A stretch of DNA of 64,000 bases from Microglena sp. YARC. Its lineage: Eukaryota; Chlorophyta; Chlorophyceae; Chlamydomonadales; Chlamydomonadaceae. Location: assembly GCA_022414725.1 (NCBI GenBank), contig CM039463.1, positions 27,366,003-27,430,002 of the forward strand, given 5' to 3'. A program made the translations under genes and the position numbers. The notes beneath the pieces are model-generated. The model ran no database searches and had not been told where the DNA came from. It saw nothing but the letters and a program-made list of their open reading frames with translations. Within the stretch, counting starts at the first letter, position 1. The number at the start of each line of letters is the position of its first letter. Positions 63,061 to 64,000 of the stretch are shown in pieces.

Positions 63061-64000
63061 TGGACATGATCTCCTGTTCATTCTGAAAACAAAAGGCCCA
63101 CAAGTGCCAAGTGCACTCGGCCATCCAACTCAAGAGTCTTTACAAGATCTATCGCTGAAGCAAGGTGCCACAGTCGAGTGCCACTCTGCCAACTGCACCA
63201 CCATGTGCCACTGCAGTTACAACTCGAGAGTCTTCTCTACAAGCTCTGCGCCAAAGCATTGGTGTACAACTTCAACTAAGAGTCCAATGCCACTGACCAC
63301 CCACGCAAGCTGATTGTCGTACACAATAGACCAAAACGCACTGCTAAAGTAGCACTTGCAATGCCCACATAAACTGCACACCAACGCACCTGAATCTAGA
63401 TCGTAGAAGTGTCTACATATACCCTCTGTCAGGTGCCATCGCACTGCACCAAGTGCCACTTGGCACTGCAACCTACACAAGTGATTGAGTCACCGTCAAT
63501 AGTACAAATACACAGTTGCATGAATCAATGCATGCAACACAATCAAGATTTGATTGCGTAATGCAATGTACACAATCACCGCATGGACACATATATGATT
63601 GACTACAGCAGTGTACAAATACACACTGCAGTGTCCATAACTCACGCACTGCAACAAAGGTGCACTTGCATTGCACCCCCATACACACTGCCCAAGCACC
63701 ATACATACATCGATGTTTGGACCGTACGCAGTGGTCACAAACCAACCAAATACAACTCCGCGGTGTCATCACCGCACTGCACCAGAGTGCTCCTAACTTG
63801 TGCGCACCCAGATAGAGATCACATGAGGAGATGAATAGATTATATCACTACTACCCAGCTATCGAATCGATGGATTGTTTATAGCGTGTGTTAACCACAT
63901 ACACACAGACCAAGTGCACTTGACAAACTGGGGCACATCTACACACTTGGCAAGTACATCAATATGATTGACTTTTACGCAGTGTTACATTTGAGCGACA
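63061..64000. other. No gene seen
   Basis: CA-rich sequence with scattered GTGCCACT(T)GGCACTGCA words. Short frames on both strands have no supporting features. Confidence 0.5.

Overview
The window is nuclear DNA of a eukaryote, most likely a green alga. The signs are Arabidopsis-type TTTAGGG interstitial repeats (about 22735, 25615 and 62802), spliceosomal GT-AG introns, a tRNA-derived SINE with target-site duplications, several TIR/MITE families, and a non-LTR retrotransposon whose domain set matches the Dualen/RandI type known from Chlamydomonas. The species cannot be fixed. Tandem repeats and mobile elements make up most of the sequence; nearly all long open frames are translations of minisatellites.

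The main gene lies on the minus strand from 47724 (ATG) to 10481 (stop), about 37 kb. Nine consecutive exons (47404-47724, 44517-44649, 41505-41554, 40154-40234, 38719-38817, 37064-37246, 33907-34071, 28917-29090, 27203-27337) join without a frame break into 447 codons. They encode a signal peptide and a beta-propeller-like region. A tenth exon is likely at 26556-26633. Three C-terminal exons (19869-19928, 14637-14798, 10481-10765) end in a segment resembling an aspartyl/asparaginyl hydroxylase-type oxygenase. One or more exons between 26.5 and 19.9 kb are not resolved.

The introns of this gene are inflated by minisatellites, and most of these arrays are amplified copies of the gene's own exon-intron junctions (splice donor plus exon 3' end, or splice acceptor plus exon 5' end). 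The clearest case is a 1.4-kb array of 16-bp units at 42.5-43.9 kb that copies the last 16 bases of exon 2. I regard this as the most unusual feature of the window.

Layout: 1-6.98 kb tandem arrays (about 150 copies of a 30-bp unit) and an ATAAT microsatellite; 6.98-7.79 kb a 5'-truncated LINE; 7.8-10.4 kb dispersed repeats, SINE and MITEs; 10.5-47.7 kb the large gene; 48.3-51.4 kb candidate exons of neighbouring genes, mostly plus strand; 52.3-52.5 kb a hAT-like MITE; about 52.6-61.4 kb a nearly full-length but frameshifted Dualen-like LINE; 61563-62562 a 1000-N gap; 62.6-64 kb degenerate tandem repeats and unassigned sequence.
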